From Jaltomata sinuosa (Eukaryota > Streptophyta > Magnoliopsida > Solanales > Solanaceae): a stretch of 64,000 nucleotides of DNA. How positions within the stretch are numbered: position 1 is the stretch's first letter; every line of letters begins with the position of its first letter. Positions 11,723-23,926 of the stretch are shown here, piece after piece. The position numbers were made by a program, and so were the translations under genes. Location of the stretch: positions 372,001 through 436,000 of the forward strand of contig QJPP01000676.1 in assembly GCA_003996215.1 (NCBI GenBank), read 5' to 3'. A model generated the notes under the pieces. The model did not search any database, had not been told where the DNA came from, and worked only from the letters and a program-made list of their open reading frames with translations.

Positions 11723-13221
11723 CATATCATCATCATGAAATGAGCTTTTCTGTATTGGCTTATTACTACTACGGGGCTGCAGGCCTGACTATCATCGGTT
11801 TTCTAACCTTGCATGGCTCTGAGGACCTGTTTTTAGTTATTAATAGATATAAATGGACTTAAAACTGGTTTAATGGATCTTCTTGAGGTAAAAGGGACTA
11901 AATGTTGTTTTTTCACTTGGATACCTGAGATAATACTAGACTTGACCGTGTCAAGCGCTAGACTTAGTTTTATTATTGATTTTAGACCCGCATAGACTCT
12001 GGGCACACATTATGAGATCTCGAGAGTTGGTATGTGGTCACGGAGACCTCTATGGACCTTTCCAATTTTGACTAGGGGCTACGAGCTGAGAGTGCTAGAG
12101 GAGGGGTATATAAGAGAGTACAGGTATACAGGGGAAGTCCTTTCATAGGTCCTACTTGATGGGCCTACGAGCGTTAGAGTATGTTCATACAGACCACTTG
12201 CATACCATGTCATATCATTCATTTCTGCATTGTTCCAGCCCTTGTTTATGTTTGTTGAGTATACTCTCCGATAGTATGGGATGCTGGTAGGGTTTGTCTT
12301 TACTTGTATGTATTCCTCGGGTGTATAGGTGCTTGTTAGAATTATAGGTAAATTAGTATTACTTGATCCTATTGTACTTACCTGTTAGTTTACTTTTCGA
12401 TCATCCTTACCTTGTGAGTTGTGTTGTTAGCATATCTATGTTTAGTTGCCCTTCTTTTTCTCCCTTTATTTGAGGTTACTGGTACACTGCCCTGTTTGTT
12501 AAGCTTTCTTTATTTACTATTATTTCAAGGACCAAGGTGCATTCTCTACTCTTACATATGTGTTCTATGATACGTCTTCTATGGATAGCTTAGTACACTT
12601 GTATTCTTTCATGCCTTCTATATGTTGCTAGCTTTCATGTACTTCACTCTATTTGCTTCTGTGACCCTTTTCTTCCATTATCTGTTATCTACTGCTTTTA
12701 TATTTTATATATGCCCAGTCAGCCTATGATGTCGACTAGGTATAAGTTGCTTATGTAATTGGTGCTCATACTACACTTTTGCATCTTTCTAGTGCAGATC
12801 CTAGTGTAAGTCATCACCATTGACATGGGGATTTCATGCAGCTTCTGGGACATCCGTGACATAGGGTGAGTCCATGGAGACTGGGGCTTGACTATATTTG
12901 CTTTTTTGGCACAGTTGACTCTTTTGTATATTCAGAGACATTTGTATATTTTGCTTTTTCTCTCTCTCTTCTACTCTGTATATTTAGTAGTGGCTCTTGT
13001 ACTTATGGTACTAGGTCATGGGATGGTGTAGTTTCATTTATATATTTATGTTGCTATCATTTTTGCCTCACCTTCTTTTAATCTTCCACTTTTTATTCTT
13101 GTTGTGTGTTCTTCACTTAGGTAGTGTCCCATTACTAACCGTTTTGGGCCATGGGGATTGGTTCGCCTACAAGGGAGGGAGTTGTAGGTTCCATCATGAC
13201 CTGAGAAATTGGGTCGTGATA
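11723..13221 (+). repeat. E3: truncated Tekay-type LTR in plus orientation
   Basis: Its right end, read as reverse complement, starts TATCACGACCCAATTTCTC and continues with GGTCATGATGGAACCTACA, matching the left end of the E9 LTR at 42497-42560. The match continues to about 12040, opposite 43740. The U3 half is missing, ending at the E2 LTR border. The terminal CA has become TA. No coding sequence; ORFs at 12866-13394 are T-rich noise. Confidence 0.7.
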
Positions 13222-14086
13222 GTAGACCACTCTTTTCTTCCCTAATCTCGTTTTATTCTTTTTTTTTGCAACGGGTGCGGCGATTTCTTCAAACTCAACT
13301 TTTTTTTCTCTGCAATTTTTTCCTTTTTCTTTTTCTTTATTTTATTTTTCTTTTCACATATGCCACACCCGTTATTTCCCTTTTTTACCACTAGTGTTTT
13401 TTTTCATACCCCACTCTTCTTCTTATCTACCTCTAAAGTAGCCACCCTCAACTTAGGAGATTTGCCTGGGTTGAGGTGACAATGTCCAAGGAGGGACCAG
13501 GGCCAAAATAAAGGTTCAAAGAAAAACTGAGAAGGTGAATAGTCTAACCAATAAAAAGGTCAATTTAGGCTCAAAATTAGGGATCGAGGGACATCAACTT
13601 TATTTTGATGGTCATTTAGGCTAAGTGGATTGACGTAAAAAATAACATATGATATTTTTGTAATCAACTATCCTACAACCTAGACAAGACTAACCGATCA
13701 AGTTCTGGATTGACACATAGAGTACGACCAATACTAATGCAGCCCACACACACATGGCACAAAGTTACATTATCAGTTACTAATTATCTAGTTCATGCCT
13801 TATCTTAAGAAACATATATCACATCCATATACATAATATTATGCAAGGATCCATAACGATCAATCTATCAAAATAGCTAACATGTCATACAAAATTCCGA
13901 GGGATCCATTTTTTAAAAATCACTTTCAAATCAAATTTCATGCAGTAGAATGCACTAAGTATTCTTATTTTTCTTTTGCAAGAACACAAAAAACTTTTAA
14001 ACATGGTAGTTTAATAGAAATAAAAGTTCTCAGAGAATGAACACAACAAAAAAAAAACCAAAGAAGTAGATACTCAAAGGTACTCT
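13222..14086 (-). other. E4 3' untranslated region with polypurine stretch; 3' LTR missing
   Basis: Non-coding sequence downstream of ORF3. 13225-13435 is almost pure pyrimidine on the plus strand, hence a long purine tract in the element, followed upstream by a CCTCAACTTAGGAG element (13445-13460). E10 has the same order at 52790-53055 (CTCCTAAGTTGAGGG, then AAGAAAAAGAAAAG-type tract). The real polypurine tract and 3' LTR were lost where E3 now begins. I see no gene here. Confidence 0.55.
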
Positions 14087-14104
14087 CTTGGGTTGCCTCC
14101 CATG
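14087..14104 (-). other. Hairpin module, E4 copy after ORF3
   Basis: Element strand reads CATGGG-AGGCAA-CCCAAG (five of six pairs), preceded by GATGTTAAATCAGGCGCTA. It lies about 165 bp after the ORF3 stop, the same relative place as the E10 copy at 52202. Confidence 0.65.
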
Positions 14105-14269
14105 TAGCGCCTGATTTAACATCTTGGTATGATGCAAGTGGACTTTGTCAAGATACTTATCAAAACATACACAGACTAGCTGCCCCCACCCCACTAAAAA
14201 TACATGTGCATTATCCCTAATGCACTAAAAAGAGTAAATGCAAGGGAGGCGAGAACATACCTGTAGCGC

Positions 14270-16584
14270 CTAAGCACTGGCATCCAGTGTAATAGAAGAG
14301 ACCAATGGTGTGGAGCCCATGATGGGAACAGTAATTGTAGGTGCAACTCTCTCATTATTATCAAAACTAGTAACTTCACCCATATCTAGAACTTCACCAA
14401 TGGGGTCTAAAGAAGTTGTTGCACCTAAAGGTGCCAGGATCGATGAAGTACCATCTCTCGTGGCCTCAAATCTAGCTCGTCCAGCCTCAAATATAGCCTC
14501 TTCTGCCCGTCTAGAGGCCTCCATGTTTTTTTGTAACTATTTTACCTTCTCCTTTTTAGCTTTTCTGGCATCTTTCTTCTCTTTCTTTGCTATCTCATCT
14601 GGCGTTATATCCGCCTCATTATCCCTCTCAGGAGCTTTCTTTTCCTTTCTCTTTTTTGTTTTCTCAGCTAGAGAATTATCAGTGTCATTAGCCTTATCTC
14701 GAGCTCTCTTTCCTGAAGCATTCATAGGGGACTCTTCTAGTAGATCAGTAAAAGACTCCTCCCCCCCTCGTCCTTGACTGGTGTAGCCTCAATAATTAGG
14801 ACAATCCTCAACTGGATGGAATATATATTGGCACGAGCTTTGAAAAGTGCTGCAAGGACAGTTATAAGGTCTGGTGCACTTAGATTGTGCAGCTTCTCAT
14901 TCACTCTCATCTCTATATCATCCAAACGGTTATTAACACTATCAATGGATCTCCAAATAAGCTCAAGAGTAGTGTCAATCTCCTTTCTAAATAGTGGCTT
15001 GATGTCTATAGAGAACCACTTAATCTGCTCATCAGTATGCACGGCTATTTTAGTCACTTTGGTGAAAGTTTGGCTCGAGAAAGTGAATGGGGTGGCTAGT
15101 AATAGCGGACGTGCAACTACTGTTACTTATACTACAGGAGGAGTAGTAGAAGTAGTTTCCTCAATGGCTGGAGACTTTGAGGCTGCAACAACTGAATCTT
15201 CAAAAAAAGCTGAAGAGTCAACAAGAATACTATCATTTGAGTCAACAAAAATAGATCTCTTAGAGATAGAAAAATAGGCTTTACCCTTAGCCACAGGGTT
15301 AGATGCATCTCAAATTCCTAGAAGCCTGTAGCATGGAGTGCCTTTTCAACCCCTAAATAGGTGGTTACTTCGACTTCTTGGCAAAGCTTTGTGACCAGGC
15401 ATGGGAATAGGATTGAAGTGGAGGTCCTCAAGGCCAACTCTTTGGTCTCCTCTGCTATGATACAGGCAATGATGATATAAAATTGGGACATAATAGATGT
15501 GACCAAGATTTCCAGGTCTCGAGTAAGTAAGTTGTCTGCAGCTATAGGAACCAATCAATACCAAACAATTGACCACCAAACTTTACCAGCCAAACTCAAT
15601 GATGCCTTTGTGATAGAGAGTGGTTTGAACGACAACCATGGTGGGTTTCCATCAGTGATCACCAAGGCTAGCCACTCAAGCAAGGTGTTGTGTCTTCTAT
15701 TCTGCTCCAACCCAAAGTCAAGATCTGGCTGGATGGCTGGTGCTAAGTAGTCTAGGCCATAAATGAAGCACTGGATAGTGCACTCTGAAATATCAACCTG
15801 AACCCTTCACACTTACACGTTGTCCAAGGGTGGAAGTTTATTTGCATATTTTCCTTTCTAAGACAAATTGATAAGAGTGAATGCATAAGCATCATAAAAC
15901 TCATGAACAAGGATAGGATTGTAGGCTCCACCCTACTTACTTATCCATCTGAACCCATAGTGATCATATAGTTCTTTAATCTCAGCCATCTTATCCAAGG
16001 CTGCCGATCAGATCTATACTTCCTCAAAAATACTCCGCCTTGGGTGCCTTTTGTCATTCTCTTCAAGCCCTGCATGGAATAGTCTAGATGATCCCTCAAT
16101 AGCCCATCAAGCATTTTCCCGAACCTCAAGGTTCTTTCTTTTAAATATGGGGACAATGAGGATAGGCTCATCATGTCTAACCTAAGCTACATCTGAGCTC
16201 CTTGTGCCTGACTCGTTAGCACTAGTAGTGGCTATTCTTGAGCATGTATGGTTTTTTCCGCCAGAGGAAGTATCATCCTCAGACTCAGAGTTTCCAGTTC
16301 CACTCACACTAGACAAGGACCCAGTGGCATCCTCTCCCTTTTAAGATTAAGGAGAGGTGGTCCTTGCCTTTGGAGAAATCAGAGGTGCAACCTATCTCTT
16401 AGCTCCTTGCCTCATGCTCGACATCCGAATCAGACTAAATGGCATACACCTCCTTGGACCCACTTGATTTTGATTCTGTGGGCTCATTCTGAAGTCTAGT
16501 TTTTAATTTATGAGCCCCTTCTCTCCTTTCTGATGTTGTGGCTGCTCCACCCTTTTTTTGAGGTGTTTTTGGGAGGCAAAATAC
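14270..16584 (-). pseudogene. E4 ORF3: Transposase_32-like, coiled coil, Lys-rich basic region (broken)
   Basis: Begins after a probable acceptor site (CCATAG|GTAT, 16585) and ends at a TAG at 14270-14272. Recognisable pieces: 16174-15941 (middle of the conserved domain); 15579-15318, holding IIAEETKELA...FPCLVTKLC, which matches E10 IIAEEIKDRVA...FPCLLIDLC; 15057-14737, a probable coiled coil (IDSVNNRLDDIEMRVNEKL); 14725-14537, extremely Lys/Arg-rich (KKRKEKKAPE, KKEKKDARKAKKEK), a likely nuclear localisation or nucleic-acid-binding stretch; 14524-14270, an acidic tail. Several frameshifts and stops make it non-functional. Role unknown. Confidence 0.6.
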
Positions 16585-17359
16585 CTATGGGAGAGATCGT
16601 TAGCATACAATTGGAGAATTGGAAAACAAAAGAAGAAAGAATTTTTTTATATTTTTGGAACAGTGATGCAGAGCATAGTTCATGGGTTGGTTGACGGCCT
16701 ATGAAACCAATGCACGGTCTGTGAACCCATCCATCATTTACATTTTAGCCAAGCAATGAAATGCTCCCTATAATCCACGGGTCACTTGATGGTCTGTAGT
16801 TCAAAAATATATGGATTTTTCCTATGACTCGTGGATTGTCACCTGAGAGTTAACATATTAGGACAGATTCCATGAGTTAGCTAATGGTTCATAGACCAAT
16901 ACTATGGCCTATTGACTTTATCATGGAACCTTATCATCATGCAATTTTTAGTTTAGCACAAATACGATCCTCGGAATTCTATATTCACTATCCTTCCGTA
17001 TAAAAATCAAACCAAGGTCTACTTAAACTTCACCCAAGTGATCTTAGAAGCATTTTGTTGGGAGTTGGCTGGCAAAACAACCTTTGAATTCATTTTTAAA
17101 GTGCAATTTTGGTCGTAATGCCCTCCAACTCACCTAAATCATCCAAACATCACTCCCTCACACAATTTCAACTATTTTAAACATCGATCACATGATTCCC
17201 TCAAGCATAACACAGTTTTTACACTCACACCAAATCACAGATACTTCAAATCTAGGGTTCCTTGATTCAAAAAAAATTCAAATTTCAAATAAACATGAAC
17301 CCATAGACACTAACCTTCTATGGAAAAATTGAAAAACTTAGGAGTGAGTTTAAACTTAC
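16585..17359 (-). other. E4 probable intron before ORF3
   Basis: Element strand donor AAAGA|GTAAGTTT (17359) and acceptor CTCCCATAG|GTAT (16585). The donor context AAGAGTAAGTT is identical in E10 (48987). The intron contains a palindromic-word array at 16665-16945 (TTGACGGCCTATGAA, CACGGTCTGTGAACC, ATGGTCTGTAG, TTCATAGACC). Splicing is inferred from conserved borders only. Confidence 0.4.
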
Positions 17360-17460
17360 TCTTTTTTTAAGAATTTCTTGAGGAGTGATTAAGTAGAGTG
17401 TGTGTACTATGATTGTGTTTTGAAATCATGTGTGTGTGGAGTAGCCGAGGGGGTGATCAA

Positions 17461-17472
17461 CTTTTTATAAAG
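17461..17472 (-). promoter_or_regulatory. E4 probable internal TATA box for ORF3
   Basis: Element strand reads CTTTATAAAAAG, about 100 bp upstream of the probable donor site at 17359 and downstream of a GACCCGCCCTGACCC stretch (17595-17612) and a palindromic array. In E10 a CTATATGCATAAA stretch holds the same position (48898), about 90 bp before its donor. Confidence 0.45.
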
Positions 17473-17639
17473 AGATTGAAAGTTTTTATGGGTGATAGAG
17501 GGAGTTAATTTAGGAGAAGTTTTTTGATTAGGATTCCTTCTCTTTTGTGTTTAAAAAATAGCGAGTGAGTAAGGACGGAGAAGTTGGGTCAGGGCGGGTC
17601 AATTTAATTTTTTTTTAATTAAAACCCTCAACCTGGTTC

Positions 17640-17970
17640 ACTGATTTACTTGGGATCCACGAGTGGATGCTATGGTCTGTCGACTTAAATGATAGGCCAT
17701 TAATCCACCTGTGGATTGAAGCTTCATCTGATTTTGTTGCCAGGCATATGCGGCTGACTTTATGGTCCATCATTTGAAGGCATAGACCGTTCAGTCATCC
17801 TTAGATCTTTATCTAAGACCTGACATGTGTGACTGAGAACTTCAAATTAGTCTAGGGGTCGTTGAACTAGTTCACGGCCCATGAACCAAACTGTGGTTCT
17901 AAGAATTCCTTTTGTGGGTGAACTCTTTCAGGAATCTATGATTCAATCCATGGGTCATCAAGGTCAGTTA
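17640..17970 (-). repeat. E4 palindromic-word array upstream of internal promoter
   Basis: Degenerate words GATCCACGAGTGGATG, ATGGTCTGTCGAC, AATCCACCTGTGGATTG, GTTCACGGCCCATGAAC and ATCCATGGGTCAT, many with matching arms. The array was split by solo LTR S1 and its last bases resume at 20176. Confidence 0.55.
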
Positions 17971-20175
17971 TGACCTATCACGCCCCGAGGTTACCCTCTA
18001 GACGTAACACGAGACTTGGGACCACAAGTGTCCCAAGCTAACCCTTGGTCATAGCATTCTCAAGCATAACAAAAGATAAGTGGAAGCATAATAGATAAAG
18101 TCAGAATAGTATAAATGGATAGTCAAGCCAAATAGGCATACAAGATCCAAAAGACTCGAATATTGTCTATGTCTGAAAAACCTCTACTTATGACATAAAG
18201 AGTTGCTAGGACAAGACCCTAGCTAACTCAAAGTACGGAAATGAAAAGCTAACATAAGCTAATAACATGACTAGTCCTCGTCCTAAGAGGAGTCACCAAC
18301 AGCTAACAGATAGAGTGTCCTGGAAGCTCTAGCCACGTGCTTGGGAAGGGACTCCTGAATCTGCATCATCAAAGGATGCAGCGCAAGATATGTGTCAGTA
18401 CTATAGGATGTACTGAGTATGCGAGTGATGCATGAATCATGATAAAATCAGTTTAAAACATGTTTAAGAATGAACTTGTTATGTAAAGAAAGAACATGAA
18501 TAAATATCAAGGTATAAAATATGAAACATGAAATGAAGCTTAAGTTTCATAGTATAGAATCATATAACTTCATAGCTTGAAAATAAATATGTGAGAGTTT
18601 CTCTTAACCGACATTAAACCATGTTGCGCTACATGGAGTCCAGTGTCATGTACCCCCACTGAAAAGAGCTGTCCTAACCGGCCAAGGTTAGAACCATGTC
18701 GTACCAGGATCCTGTCATGATAAGTCACATAGGGCAACCTACGGTGACAATGTAGTTTTGGACTTGGGTTATCTGAACCCTCGTCTCTCACTGCTAAATA
18801 CTACTCCCAAAACATATAAGATGAGCTCATATACATGTGACATATCTAATGCCAAACTTATTCATAATATGTTCATACCCCAGATCATCATACTACTCAT
18901 GAATTAGGGTTTAGAAATCGATTCATGAGCATTGATGGAACATCGAGTCTCTTGTCTTGCATAATACTTCATAACTTGTGAAATTTGCATACTTCATGAC
19001 TTGTAAAACTTTGCATGACTCTAGTTCAATTTCATAATACATATATTTTTATAGAACATAGGAACTAAGCATGCACATGCTTGAAAACTCATAAGGAACA
19101 TGCTATCAAAATCCAATTTGCTTAAATCAAGTTCATGCATGTTGGAATTTCCATGGTAAAACTTCAATTCATGAAATAAAAGTTATCATGTAAAAACCCA
19201 TGTGAAATCATGCAATTTTAATAGTAATTTCATAATCAAATCATGAGAAGACCATATTTAGCAAAACCCATGAGAATTGGATAAGAACCCTAATTTGAAG
19301 ACCATGAAATCAAAATTTGAATTAGGGGTTTTTGGCACAAGGGTGAAAGGAACCCATTGTTGATTACCCACATACCTTGATTGATGATAACCCACTTGAA
19401 TTGGAAAGACTTAGGTGGCTTGAACTTGGAGCTTGAGACTTGAAGCTTGGAGAAGAATTTTCCCTTTTTTGGGATAAGAGTGAAGTAATGAGAAGGAACT
19501 TAGGCTAATGAGGGTGAAAACCCTTCTTGAAATAGTTAAAACAATATCATTTAGGAGTTAAAAGAGTGGGTAATGACTAAAATACCCCTGGGACTTAATT
19601 AAGAAAAAGCTAAAAAAATGGTCGGTGTCAGGGACCACGGGTCAGTTCTATGGGTTGTCGTTTGAATCACGACCGCTCGATTCGCAGATTGGTCCGACTC
19701 GTAATTCACTTCTGACCCCGTGGTTCCACTAGTGGTTCTTGATAGGAACTTTTAGGCTGCAAAATCACTTCTACTGGTCAACAGGACGGACCCGTAGAAT
19801 GAACGATAGATCATCGTTTGGAGTCGTGGTTCCTAGGAACCTAGCTGGTCCTTGGTCAAACCACGAGTCAGGACTACGGCTCGTCGTTTGGATGACGAGT
19901 CGTAGAATGGAGTCATAATTTAAGAGGGACTTGCCAACCCTCTGATCTGAGTTCCATGACTGGACAGTATGGACCCGTGGTTTGAACCATGGTCTGTAGA
20001 ACCAATTCGTGGTTCCAGACAAGAGGCTGAATCAATCAAAGGGAATCATGGTTCCATTCCATGACCCATGTTTCAAACCAAGGTCCATGGTTTGGACCCG
20101 TCATTCCTGAAACATGAAATTTTTCTAACATTTTAACTTAGATAGCTGGTTTGATTTCCGGGGTGTTACATGACC
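17971..20175 (-). mobile_element. S1: solo LTR of a Tekay/Del-type element with TGACC target duplication
   Basis: The LTR spans 17976-20170 (2195 bp) and is flanked by direct 5-bp copies TGACC at 17971-17975 and 20171-20175. Element strand starts TGTAACACCCCGG, the usual Del-type start; the opposite end reads TATCACGCCCC on the plus strand, a decayed TGTCACGCC. There is no internal region, so the element collapsed by LTR-LTR recombination after inserting into E4 between its post-INT hairpin modules and its ORF3 leader. Confidence 0.9.
19620..20110 (-). repeat. Palindromic-word array in the S1 LTR
   Basis: The best hairpin is 19874-19905: arms CTACGGCTCGTC and GACGAGTCGTAG (11 of 12 pair) around an 8-base loop. 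Others: ACCCGTGGTTTGAACCATGG (19973-19992), CGTGGTTCCTAGGAACC and CGTAGAATGAACGATAGATC. The array lies at the U3 end of the LTR. Confidence 0.6.
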
Positions 20176-20271
20176 TGTCATCCAACCCATAAATCAACTC
20201 TTTACTTCCACCTGCATACTTTGCTCCTCTTTTTTGTCTTGGTATCCCTGAATACTTCAACAAACGTCAAT

Positions 20272-20374
20272 CTTAGGTTACCTCCCAAGCAGGACCTAAT
20301 GTAACATCACAGAATGATGCAAATTACTTGATACTCAGACTTCATCAAGTTACCCCCATGGGTTTCCTCCGATG
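20272..20374 (-). other. Two tandem hairpin modules after E4 integrase
   Basis: Copy 1 (20357-20374) reads CATCGG-AGGAAA-CCCATG with one mismatch; copy 2 (20272-20289) reads CTTGGG-AGGTAA-CCTAAG with one G-U pair. Each is preceded by a TTAAATCAGGC-like word. Spacing is 85 bp, close to the 86 bp between the E10 pair at 48182 and 48268. Confidence 0.65.
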
Positions 20375-20419
20375 AACTGCCTGATTTAGTATTGCGGCAT
20401 GACACAGGTTTCTTGGTTA

Positions 20420-21560
20420 CTTAGACTTTCACCCGTTGGCCATTAACCTTGAACAATTTACCTTCATTGTTCTCAATCTCAATTGCACCATATGGGAACA
20501 TATGTACTACTAAAAATGTCCCCAACCACTTAGACTTTAGCTTGCCAGGAAACAAGGGAAGTCTTCAATTAAACAACAAGACTAAATCACCCGGAGTAAG
20601 ATCTATTTTTACAATCTTCCAGCCATGATACATCTTCATCTTCTATTTGTAAAGGGACAAACTTTCATAGGCCTTTAGTTTGAACTCATCCATCTCATTT
20701 AATTTACCAAGCCTCTAGTAGGAGGCGTCACCCCAATTCAAATTCTGCTTCTTGAGCGCGCACATGGCTTTGTGATCAAACTTCACCGGTAGATGACATG
20801 ACTTTCCATACACAAGATGATAGGGAGACATACTTATAGGGGTCTTGAAAGCAGTCTAGTATGTCCATAAAGCATCATTTAACTTCCTAGACCAATCCCT
20901 TCTATTTGTATTCACAGTCTTCACAAGGATTGTCTTTATCTCTAGGTTGGAAACCTCAACTTGCCCACTAGATTGCGGATGATAATGTGTTGCCATATTA
21001 TTCTTCACTCCATACTTCTCAAGTAGGTTTCGAAACAACTGATTACAAAAGTGAGAGCCTCCATCACTGATAATTTCCCTTGGTGTACCAAACTTAAAAA
21101 AGATGTTTTGCTTCAAGAACGTTGTGACACTCTTGCCTTCATTATTGGAAGATAAACCGCCTCCACCCACTTAGACACATAGTCAACAGCTACAACTATG
21201 TATGTTATTCAATTCAAGATGATAATGGGCCTATAAAGTCAATGCCCCAGACATCAAATAGATCAACCACAAGAATAGGAGTGAGAGGAAGCCCATGCTT
21301 TCTTGATATCCCCCCTTGAATTTGACATTAATCCCATGCCTTTGCATAATCATGAGCATCTTGATGAAGAGTTGGCCAATAGTACCTGCATTGCAAAGTC
21401 TTATGAGATATCTGGATACCACTATGATTCCCCTTAATAGGGGATGAGTGACAAGCCTCCAATATGCTCATCATCTCTACCTCAGGAACACATCTATAAA
21501 ATATCCCATCAGCAAAAACACGGAACAAGTATGGCTCCTCCAGAAAAACTTTCGCACATC
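20420..21560 (-). pseudogene. E4 integrase
   Basis: Athila-type integrase in several frames. The N-terminal zinc-binding HHCC region lies at about 21400-21530 (EACHSSPIKGNHSG, then C-x-YYWP). The core at 21170-20856 has IISDGGSHF and GQVEVSN with exactly 35 residues between the catalytic Asp (codon near 21063) and Glu, the D,D35E spacing. The C-terminal part at about 20620-20430 reads as a decayed LVLLFNCRLKLFPGKLKSKW region. It would insert the cDNA into the host chromosome. Stops and frameshifts make this copy dead. Confidence 0.85.
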
Positions 21561-21779
21561 GGACATAAACTTCATTTGGTGATGGAAGGACAAATTAGAA
21601 GGTACTAAGTCACTCACCAAATAATTAGTAAAGTATGCAAACCATGGAATTAAGTCTTATGATGTAGCCAATACTTGCTCGCTCGGAAAAGTATCATCAA
21701 TCTCTATCTCATCCTCCAGTTGTAGCATTGCCTCTTCTTCTAATCTTGAAAAATGGTCAACCACCTGGTTTTCAGTCCT

Positions 21780-22255
21780 TGAGCCCAATGTCAAAATCTT
21801 GTAGCAGAAGTACCCACTGAATCAACCTAGGCTTTGTATCCTTCTTTATCATAAGGTACCAAAAGCTACATGGTCAGTGTACACAATCATCTTCGTGCCA
21901 AGCAAGTAAGAATTGAGCTTCTCAAAAGCAAAAAAATACAGTAAGCAACTCTTGTTTTGTCATAGTATAATTCTTCTGAGATGTATTAAGTGCCTTGCTA
22001 GCATAGTATATAGGATGGAGAATCTTCTCACATCTTTGGCCTAGGACTGCTCCCAACACCACTCCACTATCATCGCACATCACTTCAAATGGCTTGGACC
22101 AGTTAGGTGTAACAATAATAGGAGCTGAGATCAACTTTTTCTTGAGGCATTCAAATGCCTTTAGACACGCATCATCAAACATGAACTTCACATCCTTCTC
22201 CAATAATTTTCACAATAAATGTGCAATTTTAGAGAAATCTTTTATGAATCTATGA
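21780..22255 (-). pseudogene. E4 RNase H
   Basis: 22203-21922 contains KAFECLKKKLISAPI, then CDDSGVVLGAVLGQ and PIYYASKALNTSQKNYT...KQELL, the standard gypsy RNase H entry with its Asp and Glu. The C-terminal half toward 21780 is decayed (LVHKDDCVH-like region near 21870). Confidence 0.8.
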
Positions 22256-23399
22256 TAAAATATAGCATGACCTAAACGCTTCTAACACCTTTCACAGAAA
22301 TCGATGGTGGCAAGTTTTCAATCACCTCAATTTTTACCTTATCAACCTCAATTCCCTTTTTAGAGATCCGTTGGCCAAGAACTATACCTTTCTTTACCAT
22401 GAAGTGATGCTTCTATCAATTAAGCACCAAATTACATTCTTCACATTGCTTCAATACACAACTCAAATGGAATAAGTCCTCAAAAGAGTCATCTATCACT
22501 GAAAAGTCATCCATGAATACCTCTATAGTGTCCTCCACCATGACTGAGAAGATAGACATCATGTAATGCTTAAAAGTCGCTAATGCATTACATAACCCAA
22601 AAAGCATTCACTTGAATGCAAATGTCTCATATGAACAAGTGAAAGTGATCTTATCTTGGTCTTCAAGAGAAATTAGGATCTGATTATATCCCAAATAACC
22701 ATCAAGAAAACAATACCATTCTCTACCAGCAAGACGGTCTAACATCTGATCCCTGAAAAAAATTGGGAAATGGTCTTCTTTAGTCCATGCATTCAGCTTC
22801 CTGTAGTCCATGCACACACGCTAGCCTGTGATTGGCCTCATTGGGATAAGATCATTCTTTGCATTCAGAGCTACAGTGAATCTATCCTTCTTCGACACAC
22901 ATTAGACTGGACTTACCTACTTACTATCTACAATAGGATAAACCACTCTTGCATCCAACCATTTGATGATTTCCTTCTTGACAACCTCTTGCATAAGTGG
23001 ATTTAGCCTGCACTAATGCTCAATAGTACGAACACAATCTATCTCGAGATGGATTTTGTGAGTCCTAGCAGAATACTAATGATGTTAGCAATAGACCAAT
23101 TGATGACCCTTTTGAACTTCTTCAAAATATATACTAGAGCCTCTACTTGCCATTCAACCAAGTCTATAGCTATAATAACTGGAAAGGTATTGTTGGCTCC
23201 AAAGAAAACATATCGCAGGTGGGATGGGAAAGCCTTGAGCTCCAAGACTAGAGGCTCTTTAATGGATGGTCTGGCCGATGGGATTCACGATTCTTCAAGT
23301 CTAAATCTAGATTTTTTAGTTAAAATGGGTAGGAACCCTTACTAGTGAGTGCATTAACCATCTCATCATACTCCTCAATGTCCTCTCTATCAAAATTCA
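22256..23399 (-). pseudogene. E4 reverse transcriptase
   Basis: 23245-23039 is the segment that leads into RT (LPSHLRYVFFGANNTFPVII). 22817-22608 holds MCMDYRKLNAWTKEDHFP, DQMLDRLAG and FLDGYLGYNQI. 22607-22416 holds MLFGLCNALATF and the catalytic FMDDFSV (codons about 22517-22506), the FMDD form typical of Athila. The two fragments abut, with reading-frame breaks at both ends. Confidence 0.88.
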
Positions 23400-23926
23400 T
23401 GATCACAACCGCAAGTGCTTCAACACCAAATCTTTCCTGAATAGGTAGTAGTGGCTGCTCTTTGTGAACTACATCTATCACAGAAACCACAAGTATATCA
23501 TTAGGGTGCTTCATTAACTAACAAATATTAAAAGTCACCTCTTTATTATTAAACCTAAACTTTATCTGCCTGGTTTCTATGTCAACTAAAGCATATCTAG
23601 TGGAAAGGAATAGTTGCTCGAAGAAATGAGAACCTCAAAGTCAACTTCACAGTCTAGTATCACAAAATCCACTGGAAAGAATCAACTTTTACAAGCACAT
23701 CATAGAGAATACCCACAAGTCTCTTCACCGTACACTCTTCCATAAGAAGCTGCATTGATGTTAGTTTGGGGACCCCCAAGCATAAGTATCGAAACACTAC
23801 TAGTGGTATGATCTTAATACTAAGCACCCAATTAACACAAAGCCTTTTCAAAGTTGAAGACACATGTGGTGCAAGGAATGGTGAATGCTCCAGGATCTTC
23901 ATTTTTCTGCACAAGAGACTAGAAAG
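23400..23926 (-). pseudogene. E4 aspartic protease region (decayed)
   Basis: 23914-23660 contains LGVPKLTSMQLLMEECTVKRLVGILYDVLVKVDSF, split here only by the quoting limit of its own frame breaks, matching the segment after the protease active site in Athila elements. The DTG-like active site itself is not clear in this copy. Confidence 0.6.

Noticed and set aside
12866..13394. Hydrophobic plus-strand ORFs that look like membrane proteins
   Set aside because: T-rich sequence of a Tekay LTR fragment and an E4 pyrimidine tract always gives Phe/Leu-rich frames; there is no conserved motif.
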